Assembly: GCA_029378245.1 (NCBI GenBank)
Contig: JARKIF010000097.1
Coordinates: 1-64,000, forward strand
Length of the DNA: 64,000 nucleotides
From: Roridomyces roridus
Lineage: Eukaryota; Basidiomycota; Agaricomycetes; Agaricales; Mycenaceae
Direction of reading: 5' to 3'
Shown: positions 44,612-55,659 of the stretch, in pieces
How positions within the stretch are numbered: position 1 is the first letter of the stretch
How the letters are laid out: each line of letters begins with the position of its first letter
Made by a program: the position numbers and the translations under genes
Notes under the pieces: model-generated
Databases searched by the model: none
What the model saw: the letters and a program-made list of their open reading frames with translations, nothing else
Told to the model about the DNA's origin: nothing

Positions 44612-46157
44612 TGTGATGAGGAGATTTGGATGCTAAGTCGAATTTAAGGCGAGTTGTCGAGTGAGATGAAAGCACGTACAGTAGCGTAGATGTTGCTGAG
44701 TGAGGTGGATGCTGAACTTGATTCTGCTTCGAAAGTAGCTCTACCGTGCAGCTTATATACCAGAATTTCAATCGGGAGAGAGATAATTTCCCATGGCTGT
44801 GCGAAATGACCTTGAACATAAAAGTCGGTAAGAGTGCCAGTCGAGTGTTGGAGTGCTCCTCCTGCCAACGGACATCTGGCATCAGAGCCTGGACTAATTA
44901 TTCCGTCAGCTCCTTACAGCCGGTGCATCTGAACTCACTACATCATAGGAGGACCACCCGTTCGAAGAGTGCTGCCGACACCGGAAACCAACATGTCCAG
45001 TAATCAACTTAGTAGTCGAGCAAATGAAGTGATCGTGTAGTCGCCAATCGGTACTTCTCTATTGCCGAGAATAGCTATGTTCTTTTTGAACTGACAGGCA
45101 GCTTGTTGGTTCAATTCCGTTCTTCGACCGATACCGACAGACAGCGGAGACAAGTAATTTTCTAGCTGCGAACAGAAAGAACAAAGAGGAGCAATGTATA
45201 CCTCCACTTCTACGTCTGTAAGGCATGCCTTTATCAGTGAATGAATTGAACCTGTACACCGAGCGACTGACTGGGGACGTCGGAGCAAAAGAAAAACTTT
45301 ATCCAGTGCGTCTTCATCGCGGAGAATCGGAAGCCGTGTATCCACAGAGTGATCTGGTCGGCCGCAGGCGTTCATCTGGAATCTTGGCCGGTGGAGATGA
45401 TTTGAGATTTGCCGCAGGTGAGGGAAGGACGATGTGACTGCCGCCAAAACATCCGGAATAGGGCACGCGATCGCAGGTAGGGCAAGGGTCCGAAGTGGCA
45501 CGGAATGCAGAACGGTGTAGCATGTGGAGACGGTCCACCCAGTTGCGAGAGTCGATTCCCTGCAACGCAGCCCACGCATCGGTCGTTCGATGCTGGAATA
45601 GCAGCGGAAGACAGCGATCACGGAATAGTTTGCACACAGACGACAGGCGTCGCAGTTGAGTTTGGGCGGAAGGGCGCAGAAGGGCGTGTACAGTGAGCAT
45701 GTGGTGGTGGCAAGATGCAAGTCACGTCGAGGGTGTGCGTACGAGATGCGTTCCCGCTCGTGGTTTCCACAGATGGCGCATATTAACGCGTACGTAGAGA
45801 GTTGATGGAGAGGGTAGAGAGCATCCCAAGACCAGACATTATCTCGAGCACGCAGCAGCGACCAATTCCGAATCTCCGACGACTTTCGCAGTCAGGAAGA
45901 GTGACTTTGGTGGATGCCAGATGGTCCGAGCGGAAGGTTGGAGAGAAGCAGGAAGCCATTGCCTGGACGAGAGTCTGCTTCCCGGGCCAACAACGGGTCA
46001 AAGGAGAGATGGGCGCCGTGTCGAGTCAGACACATCTTTGATCCGCTCTCTTTGATCCGCTTTCCTCTTGTCCTCCTCATTCCGACCCACCCCGGCTCGA
46101 CTCCCCTCCATCGCAATCCTGGCAAACTATCTCTCCCTCGCGCAGCAATTTCTGTCC
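44612..46157. other. Intergenic with an F-box remnant
   Basis: Apart from the remnant at 45314-45700 (separate entry) nothing coding is recognised. The last 150 bases form the leader of the BCS1-like gene. Confidence 0.4.
45314..45700 (-). pseudogene. F-box protein remnant
   Basis: The frame reads 'LRRLSSVCKLFRDRCLPLLF' and 'AALQGIDSRNWVDRLHMLHR', typical of the second half of mushroom F-box/F-box-associated sequences. The overlapping frame 'RRDLHLATTTCSLYT' just upstream looks like the preceding part, shifted in frame. No proper start, and the rest of the protein is not found. Similarity is by eye only. Confidence 0.4.
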
Positions 46158-48062
46158 ATGACATGGACCGGGGATGGCATGAACCTCACTGAGGCGGCCA
46201 CAGGGGCGGAAACGCCCATGGCCACACAGCTTACTTCAGTACGCAATCTCTCTTCCCTGGTGGCGTTCCTGCTCTCCTTTGGAGCCCTCTGTAACTGGCT
46301 CAAACTCCTCGTCTTTGGATCAGGCGTCGAGTCAATACGGCGTCTGCTACTCTACCTGTACTACACGATCCCGGAATACTTCTGGGTCACGGCCAATTTC
46401 CCTGAAGACGACGATGCCTATGGTAAGCTTTTCCTTGCACCCGAAACTCGTCTCATGAGTGGCACAGATTGGATGATGGTTTGGCTGTCGAAGCACTCTG
46501 CCTGGGGTAAGCTCTTTCCCCCGGTCTCCACTCATTCATTCACGTTTATTCACGTTTCTCAGCCAAAGCCCGCCAAGTAGAAATATCTACAAGGTCTTTT
46601 GGATTGGAGGAGATGGTCAGCGTCACGGTGCCCGGAGAAGAAACCGACGGTGCCTTGTCGCTGCTTTCCAGCCGCAAAATCGCGTATCTGCCCGCTGGGA
46701 AGCGTACATTTTCGACGTGGTATCACGGACGATACATGCTTATTACGCGGCTCCAGGAGCAAACGGGTCGTCGTGGTGCCAGGGAAGAGATCCTGAGAAT
46801 CAGGTGTGTGTTTGCGTTTCCGCGATTGTCTTCCTTCTGACATACCGTTTAGTATCTTGGCGCGCAGTCACCGTGTACTCAACGAATTGGTGCTCCAGGC
46901 GAAGAAGCAGTACATGGCCGCCTTGCAAGAAAGGATCAGTATCTGGGTCTCAGACTCCAGAAACAACTGGGATTGTGTTACTAGTCGGCCCAAGCGCAGC
47001 CTGGTTCGTCATTCCTTTCCGCCAAAGTGAATTATAATACTCACAGCTCGTGCTAGAAATCTATTATCTTGGATCCTGGGGTTGCCGAGCTGCTCGTCGA
47101 CGACGCAAGGGATTTCTTGTCAAGTCGACGGTGGTATGCGGCACGGGGCATTCCTTTCCGTCGGGGCTATCTACTTGTATGTATTCACGGCTTCCCGGTT
47201 TCGCCCGTTGACCAGCAATCCAGTACGGCGCCCCTGGCACCGGCAAAACCTCTATAATTACTAGCATCGCTGGGGAACTCGAGCTCGACATTTATATCAT
47301 CCAGCTCTCTCGTTCTGGGATGGACGACGCGGCGTTGAGCACACTCATCTCTGATCTCCCTGGTACGTATTCCAATCATCTATCTTCCACACACCTTTTC
47401 ATCCAACCAGAAAAATGCATCGCACTGATTGAAGACATCGACGCAGCCTTCACCACGAACCTCAATCGCGACGAGCCCTCTCCTGCGACTGCATCCCCAG
47501 AAGATGCCGACCCCGATGATCCGGCGCACGCGCGCACCAGCGGCACCACTGGTCGCCTCAGCCTCAGCGGCCTCCTCAATGCACTCGACGGCATCGCTGC
47601 CCAGGAAGGCCGCCTGTTGTACGCCACGACGAACAAGTACGAAGCTCTGGACCCCGCTTTGTCGCGTCCCGGCAGGATGGATATCCACGTCGAGTTCAAG
47701 CGGGCGAGTCGGCATCAGGCCGAGCGGCTTTTCTTTGTGTTTTACTTGCCTCCGGGGGAGGATGGCGGGGAGGGGACGAAGAATAAAGAGAAGGAGAATG
47801 AGTCCGAGGCTGCCAAATTGCGGAGGGCGCGCAGGAGGGCACACCGCTTCCCCGTGGCCGGGTCGTTGAACTCGCCAAGCGCTTTGCGGCTGCGATTCCG
47901 GAGCGGGAGGTTTCCGTTGCTGAGCTGCAGGGATTCTTGATGGGGTACAAGGGCCGTCCGGTGGAGGCTGTGGATGCGGTGGGACAGTGGCTTGTGGATG
48001 AGCAGGAGGCGAGGGCAAAGAGGGAGGGTGTGGAGGAAGTTGAACGAATGAATGGGGTATGA
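46158..48062 (+). CDS. BCS1-like AAA ATPase (C-terminal frame uncertain)
   Basis: ATG 46158 ('[16 protein letters not shown]'), an N-terminal hydrophobic segment ('[19 protein letters not shown]'), then the BCS1-specific region ('[20 protein letters not shown]') and the AAA module: '[17 protein letters not shown]', Walker A '[10 protein letters not shown]', Walker B '[12 protein letters not shown]', '[20 protein letters not shown]' and '[18 protein letters not shown]'. BCS1 translocates folded Rieske protein across the mitochondrial inner membrane; basidiomycetes have many divergent paralogues of unknown role. The expected tail ('[20 protein letters not shown]' ... 'VERMNGV', stop 48062) is in another frame. 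It is reached only with a 98-nt intron from 47737 (weak gtgttt donor) to 47834, or after a one-base frameshift; otherwise the protein ends at 47940. Confidence 0.75.
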
Positions 48063-48320
48063 ATCGGATACTATCTTGAAGAACTTTGTCCGATTTCTTC
48101 TTTCCACGCATCTGGTGACACATTCTGAGTTCCTCCCGGTACAATTGCCTATTTATTGTCGGTCAGCTTCTCAAGTGCCGCCCGACGGCCTCAGCGTAAG
48201 ATGAAAACACGAGTTACTGTAGTTCTTACATTGATTGTGAAAAAAGGCCTGAATTCCCCTTTTTGGTTTGAAGATAGGCTCGAATCCAGCCTGTTGTGTC
48301 GAAAGTCATACTGTCCACAG

Positions 48321-49959
48321 ACAGGCTGGTCGATTTCGGTTGATGGAATCGAGTCGCGCGATCAATGATTTAATTAACCATAAAAGGCTATTCGGCATGG
48401 TGATCAATAGCACTGAGGTCGGCAGTGACGGTGAAATTCGCGACCTCAGTTCACTACCATATGACGATGATTTTCAGTTGAAGAACAGCGTGAATTCCGC
48501 AGGAATTCCCTGAAATTCACGTGAAACCGGTTCATGTAAAAAACAGAACACATCACGTACCTGCATTCACGTAGACGTGTTGGCGAAATCCGTTGAAGTG
48601 GTTCATGAATACGCATCCAGCTCATGGAAAAGCCACTGGAATTCACCCAAATTTTCAATGGATTTCACCAGGAATTCAAATTCATTCTACACAAAATATA
48701 CATTTATCTAAGCTTTGTCTCCCAACCAACTGCCAACAGCCCTGAGTACGGGTTGCACTCCCAGCGTTGCCCGTCCCAGCCACCATGCTCTGAACGAGGA
48801 GTCCCGCAGATCGAGGAGGGCACAGGACAGGCGAGGGCGAGGGCCGTCGGAGGGTCATCGTGACATACTTGTCGTCTCAGTCATATTTTGAGAAACCGAA
48901 GAGTACAGATTACGCACCGTAGTGAATCCGACCAAGTTGACTCTCCAAACCAAACCTCGGCTGCCTTGGTCCCTTCATGTGGCGTGCTGCGACGCCAATG
49001 CAGATGAGCCCAAATAGGATACGACAGTGACACACCTGAGCTCCTCTTCAGAGATGCTCCTGAATTGAGCGGTGAGGTGAAGGTCAGGGAGGCCGAGGGC
49101 ACGCGGACTTGCAAGAGAGTTATTCCACTCGGTATGAGGATGGCAGGGAAGCGAGAAGCGAGAGGGGAGGGAGGCTTGCGTGTGTGGGGCAGCAAGAGCC
49201 TGGCTTATATATTCCATATTCCCGTTTGGTGGTGGAGCCCGGTGGGGCCAATTGAGTTTGGGCTCCAATCCGCAGCAGGGCCCGAGAATGAGAGCCAGCG
49301 AAGCCAGGGGGCGGCCTAAGGATCCGGTCGGCGCCAAGAGAAGGGCTGGGATGGGTGTCGGACACGGGAAAGGAGGGTCCAGGTGGTGGGGAGGAGGAGA
49401 GCTGGGTGCCAGATAGTGATCAGCCAATACGTCATCTTACTCCACCGCCACCGCGCGTTTCTTTTCAACGTTGTCTCGACCAGTCAACAGCAACGACGGA
49501 CTCATCGGCAACTTTGAGGCGACGTATGATGCAAAATCAGAGGCTAAAGTGGCACTGGGTAGGTGAGACCTTTCTTGACCGTGAAATTCACGTACTTTTA
49601 TAAGGAGCTGCCAAAATACGTGAATTGGCTGGGTGAATGGAATCTACGTGAATTCGAATTCACACAGAAAAGTACGTGATTTTTCTTCTGTACGTGAAAT
49701 TCGTGCACACTTACATCCTCAGTGATAGTGCGGCAGCGAGTTCACTCTTCATTTCCACAATTATTGATGTACTGAGCATCAATGAAACATGTACTTATCA
49801 GCTCTGAGTGGTCTTGCGGCTGTTAGCAGCCCGGAAAGGATGGCCCGAACGCAATGTTTACATGTGTCATGTCAAGCCGATGTAGCCGAATAGCCTTTTA
49901 CGGGTTAATTAATCAGTGATCGCGCGTCCCTTGTCGATCACACGAAATCGACCGGTCTG
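48321..49959. mobile_element. ~1.7 kb inverted-repeat element with GTGAATTCAC arrays
   Basis: 48321-48396 and 49885-49959 are inverted copies: 'gcgcgatca', 'ttaattaacc' and 'aaaaggctattcggc' occur in the left arm and complemented in the right. The likeness extends outward ('gaatccagcctgt' / 'gaatccggtctgt' complemented), so true ends lie further out, near 48250 and 50030. Inside each arm are arrays of GTGAATTC/GAAATTCAC motifs (48480-48690 and 49570-49710). The right arm has a hairpin, CGGTCTGTCTAT/ATAGACAGACCG. No transposase seen. Confidence 0.65.
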
Positions 49960-50059
49960 TCTATCAACAGTTTTCATAGACAGACCGGATTCCGGTCTAG
50001 TTTGAAGACTTTGCTTGTTTGGGACTGTTGACGTGGCTCTTCTTCTTATAAACTGGTAA

Positions 50060-51587
50060 GGCCGACAAGCGGCAAGGCCCGTGACCACTGGAACTTTGGT
50101 GCTGCTTGAGGCTCAGGTCACACACGCGAGTATTCTCGCTACGAACTGTCCCATTCACCCAAGAAACTAGATAGAATCTATGTACTTATTGACTGAGAAT
50201 CTGTGATTGGATCGACGTCTTGGAAACAGCAAACGGGGCTTGAGTGCCGAAGTTGAACCAGGAACCTGGTTGTTGAAAAGGATGACTATATTCTGTGCAA
50301 GCCGATGTCATAGAGACGGCGCGTCAGTCGGGGCTTGTCTTGTAAGGAGAAGGAATAAAGCTGGTGCATACTGGGAAGCCTGAAGGACCTGTCTTTGATT
50401 CGTTACTACAAAAAAGAGCGCAGAGAACCTACTAACGATGAGTGATGAATTTATGATCTGGGATGAAATGGAGACATTGTTCGACAATTGAAGAAAATAG
50501 ACGAACGCACTTGGATGGTTCTGAGTCTGCAACAATCGGCAAAGGCGAGAAGATGGTTGTGTATAGCAAACCTAGAGTTGCAGCAATGTCAACAACCGAA
50601 TCTGGAAGAACAAATGAGGACGGAATCTGGGACAGTATTGCACACACATATGGCAGCGGACAGGTTGGAAAGATGTCCGACACTTGGCCGCTCCTCTGGC
50701 ACCCTCGACCGCGCTGACGCGCCAGCAACAATGGTGTCAGACAGACAACTCTCCAGGGACCAGGGTGATTTGCACCGCAACTACTTCAAAGGTTTGGTGT
50801 CGACCTCCACACTCCGGATCCGTGAAGGAGAGGAAGGAGGAGTATTGTCCTCCTGCACATCGGGGCCCGGCCGGGCGGCCGGGGCGCCACAGCTGCGGGA
50901 TTGACAGCCTCCTCTTCCTTAGAACGAAACGAGAGAATTAGGGATGGAAGCCGAGTAGACTTTGGGGCAGGCAGCGCAGGCGTTTTTTTCTTTTGACTTT
51001 TGACTCGGAGCCACTCCAGTGAGTTCATGTCGTGGCGATGTAGATTCCGATGTTGTTGACGTGTGATTCAGGCACACCGCTGCTTGAGACTTCTGACTTC
51101 AAGGCTGTGGCGGGCGGCTCGTCGACGTCGATTCTGGACGGCCTAGTCTCGCTGCCTCTCGCAGTGTTTTCTGTTGCCTAGGCTTGTCCGAAGAGTCGTG
51201 GGAAGAGAATTGTCGCGACGCCGTTGAGAAGGATAGCTATCAAGGGAGTTCGATTGAGATTCGACAACGGGTGGGCGCAGACTGGCATAGAGCCCCATTG
51301 GGCGAAGACACAGCGGAAGAACTTGAAGAAGAGAAAGAGCGCTTGAAAGAGCCGCCGCGTAAGCGCCGTCAGCTTACTCCACATGAATTTGGTCATCCGA
51401 ATGCGGTGCTTCATGCCGTCTCCCGGCACCAGCCAAAACGATATGTGCTGAGTCAAAAGTGCTGAAAAACAGCAGTTTACTGCCAGAGCTGTCAAAACCT
51501 GCTCGCTATATAGAAACCCTTACCTAACGGTCACGGGAATCACCATCGTCACGACCTCGACTACACCTTCGACGCTTCCGGACTGCC
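50060..51587. other. Intergenic; possible membrane-protein relic
   Basis: Minus-strand hydrophobic frames at 51178-51495 and 50432-50731 might be remains of a multi-pass membrane protein gene, but no junctions or family motifs can be fixed. Confidence 0.3.
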
Positions 51588-52860
51588 ATGGTCCTCACGC
51601 GTAGCCAACGGAAAGCGCTCTCCTCCCTCACCCGAAGGCTTCCCAACGAGCTGCTCATCGAAATCATCGACAACGTACCCGAAAGCGACCTTGCATCCCT
51701 GTGCCGCGTTTCGAAGCTTCTCCACGCTCTCACCTTACCTTTTCTCAACCGCGCAATCGTGCTTGTCGTTTATTATCGAGCCCCTTTCATGGCTTTCTGC
51801 TCGGCATTGGTGGCGAATCCGACGCGAGGCTCTGCGATACGGTCGTTGACCATAAGGTGTGTAAAGCTTGAATTTGACCGATGGATCTCTCTAAACACGA
51901 CGCGTAGACCGCAGAGTACTGTATCGGATCGTGAATTAGACTTGCTGGTCGAGGCAATGAAGCTAATGAGCCGACTCGAGGAACTACATCTTTCCGTCGC
52001 CGCCCTCTGTCCCAAACTCTCCCTCCTCACTTTCCCTCGACTGTTGACCTGTGAATTCCGTTTCCTTCCCTCGTGTCACGACGTGGTACAATTCTTGACG
52101 CGCCACGCGACCATAACCCACTTGACCGTGCGCTTGGGCGCTGCCTACACTAATAGCCCTGACATTCCGACCATTTCCCTTCCCGGCCTCGTGCATCTCG
52201 AAGCCTCATCGCACATATTCAAACGCGTCGTTTCCCAGAATATCCCAGCAATGCGCCTCTTCTGGTCGCACCCAGCAGATATCCATCGCGCAAATTTTGT
52301 CGACCAAACCGTTTTGGCGTTCAAAGCCCTGACGAACGCCGAGGCTCCATTCATATCCTACCAACATCTCGTCGACATGTGTGGAGTGGGATGCACCGAT
52401 ATCCTTGACTCCCTTTCTCGGCATATGCAGCACACGACGAGTCTCTGCTTACGGGTCGGCAGCATAGTTAGTGTTTCGATCTTAACGAGTCCTCGAGTCT
52501 AGATCTCAACGTTCCAACCCGCAGGATTCTGTAAATTACGTCGTACAGATTCTTCCACGTTTTTCCAAACTGGAGTATCTTGCACTGGAATGTCACTATC
52601 GTCTGCCGGTGACGCGTGCGAAGATGGACGCGGCCTGGCTGCTCGTTCGGAACAGAGTCGACGGTGGTGCCATTGGTTCTTTGAAAGCATGTCGTATCGG
52701 TATGTCAGCCAGTCCTCCTCTCCTCGTCTGCGAACGAAAACTCAAAGTCATCGTAGCTCACACTGCAAAGAAGAGGGAGGGTGGTTTGTGGGTTGAGTAT
52801 CCCGAAGACGAGTTTCAGGTGCAGGCGGGGCTCTCGGCGTTCGCGGCTAGTGCGTTCTAG
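51588..52860 (+). CDS. F-box domain protein
   Basis: Two exons, 51588-52466 and 52525-52860, give 404 residues. The F-box is near the N-terminus: 'RRLPNELLIEIIDNVPESDL' then 'LCRVSKLLHALTLPFLNRAI'. Downstream lies the variable leucine-rich region ending 'EYPEDEFQVQAGLSAFAAS'. The intron (gttagt...ccgcag, 58 nt) is needed: without it the frame stops at 52502, and after splicing the text 'DSVNYVVQILPRFSKLEYLA' continues the leucine-rich pattern. Probable SCF ubiquitin-ligase receptor; substrate unknown. It lies alone between a transposon and the oxidoreductase gene, same direction as the latter. Confidence 0.8.
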
Positions 52861-53651
52861 GATTCAGAACTATACGGACATTCTTTCTTCACGCTAATCG
52901 GAGGACAACAGCGAGGGAGGCTTATTTTTATTAGGTACTTACATGGAACTTGTACAATTTCTGGCATAACACCTTCACTGGACAACAGAGACCTTGCCGA
53001 GCGAAGAATTTGCAGAGGATCAATGAATTCTATCGGGTAATTACATTTCCACGACACAGGTGCGACTCTGTCGAGAATGCAGAGCATAGTTACACCAATT
53101 TAAAATGCACAAATTGCGGCCCACCCCTTCCTTTCCTTCTTGAAGACATCCCGACAGACGCCACACGTCTCGCGATCAACTTTGAGGGCGAGAAGGTGGA
53201 AGACATTGCAGTCACGACTTGCTCACGACACTTCGACCTCCACTCTCGCATCCAAATAGCACCGAAAGCTGTTGGTTCTCCGCAGCAACGCGGCCCGGCG
53301 ACACGCTGAACATCTCCATGTTTACATAATCCCGACCCACTCAGCTGCTGCCTCTGAGAAACGATCCCATCGAGCATGTTTTCTGTGTTGCCGCCCAATT
53401 GCAACCTTCAAACCTGGACTGTGCACATTTTCTCACCGAGCTTACACCGCTTGATGCTGACTTGCGGGGATTTGTCAACATCCGACTCCGCCCGTTGGTA
53501 CCGATCCCGCCCGATATTACAAAGATTCCTCTTTCAACCATCGTATCCGCTTCTGCATTATTCATTCGAACAGCTTATTCATGTTTTTGCCATAGTATAA
53601 ATGCACTCATGGGCCCTCACTTCAACATCACAATCTACACAAGAACAAGAA
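52861..53651. other. Intergenic
   Basis: A tata-like 'tatataag'-free AT-rich stretch precedes the next gene; 'catagtataaatgc' at about 53590 is a candidate TATA box 55 bp before the ATG. No gene recognised. Confidence 0.4.
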
Positions 53652-54836
53652 ATGTCCTCCAAGACGCAATTTTTCCTCACCGGTGCGACTGGATATATCG
53701 GCGGCGCCGTCCTGGCGCGCTTCCTCAAGGACTCCAATGTCGCCAGCTTCCATTTCACCGTGCTTGTCCGGAATCCAGAGAAGGCCGCCAAATTCAACGA
53801 AATTGCTGGCGTCACCGCCGTCGTGGGCTCGCTCAACGACGTCCCGCTCGTAACGAAGCTTGCGAGCGAGGCAGACGTCGTGGTTGCCATTGCCGACTCT
53901 GACGACTTCGGTGCAGCCCAGGCAATACTCGCCGGATTTAAGCAGCGGCACGCGGCGACGGGCGTAGCGCCCAGCTTCATCCAGACGGTATGTGCATGTT
54001 CCCTCCCCTGGAGTTCTGTGTTCTCACCCCACAATCAGTCTGGCGCGGCTCTCTTCATTGATGACGCTAAAGGCATGTATGCTACACCAACCATCTACGA
54101 CGACTCGGACGTGGACCAAATCGCTGCCCTCCCGCCAACCCAATTGCACCGCGATGTGGACTTGGCTATCTCTGCTGCGGACGCGGAGGGATACGCGAAA
54201 ACATACATCCTTGTCCCATCCATGGTCTACGGAATTGCCACGGGTCTCCTCGTCGACAAGGGTATCCAGAATCGGCACTCGCAGGTGCTTCCTGGACTCA
54301 TCAAGATTTCGCTCGGCCGGGGTCGCGCGGGTATGGTCGGCGAGGGAAAGAACTTGTGGCCCAACGTCGAAGTCCACGAGCGTATGTCCTTCCATTCTCC
54401 GCCCATAGTTTATTATTTACGAGGCATTCAAGTTGCGGACCTCTACGTCGCGCTGTACGATGCCATCACCTCGAACCCTGCCACTGGACACGGCACGAAC
54501 GGCTATTATTTCGGCGAGAACGGCGAGCACTCGTTCTACGACCTCAGCAAAGCCGTGGGAGAAAGCCTGGTCGCCCTCGGCAAGTCCGACAATCCTGAGC
54601 CCAAGACGTTCTCCCAGGAAGAGCTGGATCAGTTCTTTGGCGGCTCCGCAATCCTCGGTACCAACGCACGCTGCCGGGCTTCGCATTCGTTGTCTATTGG
54701 ATGGAAACCCACGAAGGGGACAAAGGATTTGTTGGCGAGTGTCAGTGTCGAGATGGATGCGTTGCTTGGGAAAGCAGTAGACAGATCTGATAGTCGGGTA
54801 TTTCAGATTGAACCACCCAAGGTTCAAGATGCTTGA
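53652..54836 (+). CDS. NAD(P)-binding, NmrA-like/atypical SDR oxidoreductase
   Basis: Three exons, 53652-53987, 54039-54381 and 54433-54836, give 360 residues from the ATG opening 'MSSKTQFFLTGATGYIGGAV'. The dinucleotide motif TGATGYIGG sits at residues about 9-17 and the second strand is 'FTVLVRNPEKAAKFNEI'. Then come 'ADVVVAIADSDDFGAAQAIL', 'YILVPSMVYGIATGLLVDKG' and 'VADLYVALYDAI' (with splicing 'ELADLYVALYDAI'). This is the fungal NmrA/epimerase-like group, cytosolic; some are redox sensors, others reductases, and substrate cannot be told. I chose the ATG directly before the Rossmann fold over an in-frame ATG 17 codons upstream. Both introns are 51 nt, stop-free and in frame, so retained transcripts would still be translatable. 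Confidence 0.85.
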   Translation: MSSKTQFFLTGATGYIGGAVLARFLKDSNVASFHFTVLVRNPEKAAKFNEIAGVTAVVGSLNDVPLVTKLASEADVVVAIADSDDFGAAQAILAGFKQRHAATGVAPSFIQTVCACSLPWSSVFSPHNQSGAALFIDDAKGMYATPTIYDDSDVDQIAALPPTQLHRDVDLAISAADAEGYAKTYILVPSMVYGIATGLLVDKGIQNRHSQVLPGLIKISLGRGRAGMVGEGKNLWPNVEVHERMSFHSPPIVYYLRGIQVADLYVALYDAITSNPATGHGTNGYYFGENGEHSFYDLSKAVGESLVALGKSDNPEPKTFSQEELDQFFGGSAILGTNARCRASHSLSIGWKPTKGTKDLLASVSVEMDALLGKAVDRSDSRVFQIEPPKVQDA

Positions 54837-55640
54837 ATCACAGTGATTTTTCCGAGGTTGGATTCAAGATCTTAGATTGCTGATGAATGGAAGTTCAAGT
54901 TCGAGGCCGCCGTGCACCTCCACCCTCACCTGCAGCGAAAATAAGCGGTCTCTGTCCTCGACGATTTCAATCCCGCTCACGTCTGCGCCAGCCGAGGTGA
55001 TGCAATCAGTTACTCGGCATCGGCATTTCAGGTGACGCGTTGTGATCGCGCTTGTTCCTGACCACCATGGTATTCACCCTCCTCGGCAACTTTGATACAC
55101 AACTGACCCCCAGGATCAACAATCTTTCGCACCACCATTGGGATGGTCTCGAAATGCCGTGTTCTTGCTGCGCCAGCCGCAAATGACCCGGATCGACCGT
55201 CGACGTGTGCCGAAAACCTGGGCCCATGGCGAAGAACGGGCCGAACCTGGACAGCGACCGTTTCTTTCCACGCTGTTACAACTTGCGTCTGCTTTCCCAG
55301 GCGGTACTCTCAACATAAGTCAAGACGCGAAAACTGCAGCTGTGACCAGGCTCTCGCTGATCGCTGATCAATTACCGAAGTCATCTCTTGTGCTCGGGCA
55401 CTTACCATCAGAAGTCAGGTCCCGGCAATTGATCACCACATAAGCCCACTCCGACGAACGCCTCTCACGGCACCTCTATGTATCACTTGCTCTCTGACGA
55501 GACCTCATCGTATACAGACCATGTTCCCCAACGCACTGCACCCAATCCTCGTCAAGGTTCGCGGGATCCTCTGTGTTTCCTCTTCCCTGGTTCTTGTCTT
55601 GAGACGAATGAAAGAACATTAGATTCAAGGAATTGACCGC
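54837..55640. other. Intergenic
   Basis: No gene recognised. Frames here lack starts and family motifs. Confidence 0.4.
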
Positions 55641-55659
55641 CTTTATGCACTGAGGACCA

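Noticed and set aside
44235..44882. 215-codon minus-strand frame overlapping the LPMO gene
   Set aside because: Out-of-frame shadow of the LPMO exon; no family likeness, while the LPMO frame has signal peptide and copper ligands.
48740..49420. Promoter-like stretch resembling the CVNH promoter region (a 'cttcgctggc' and 'ggagcccaa' ... TATA order)
   Set aside because: The match is limited to short words, and no coding relic follows the TATA-like site. Interesting but too weak to call a captured promoter.
50432..51495. Minus-strand hydrophobic frames that might form a membrane protein gene
   Set aside because: No start, no consistent splice sites and no family motif could be fixed.
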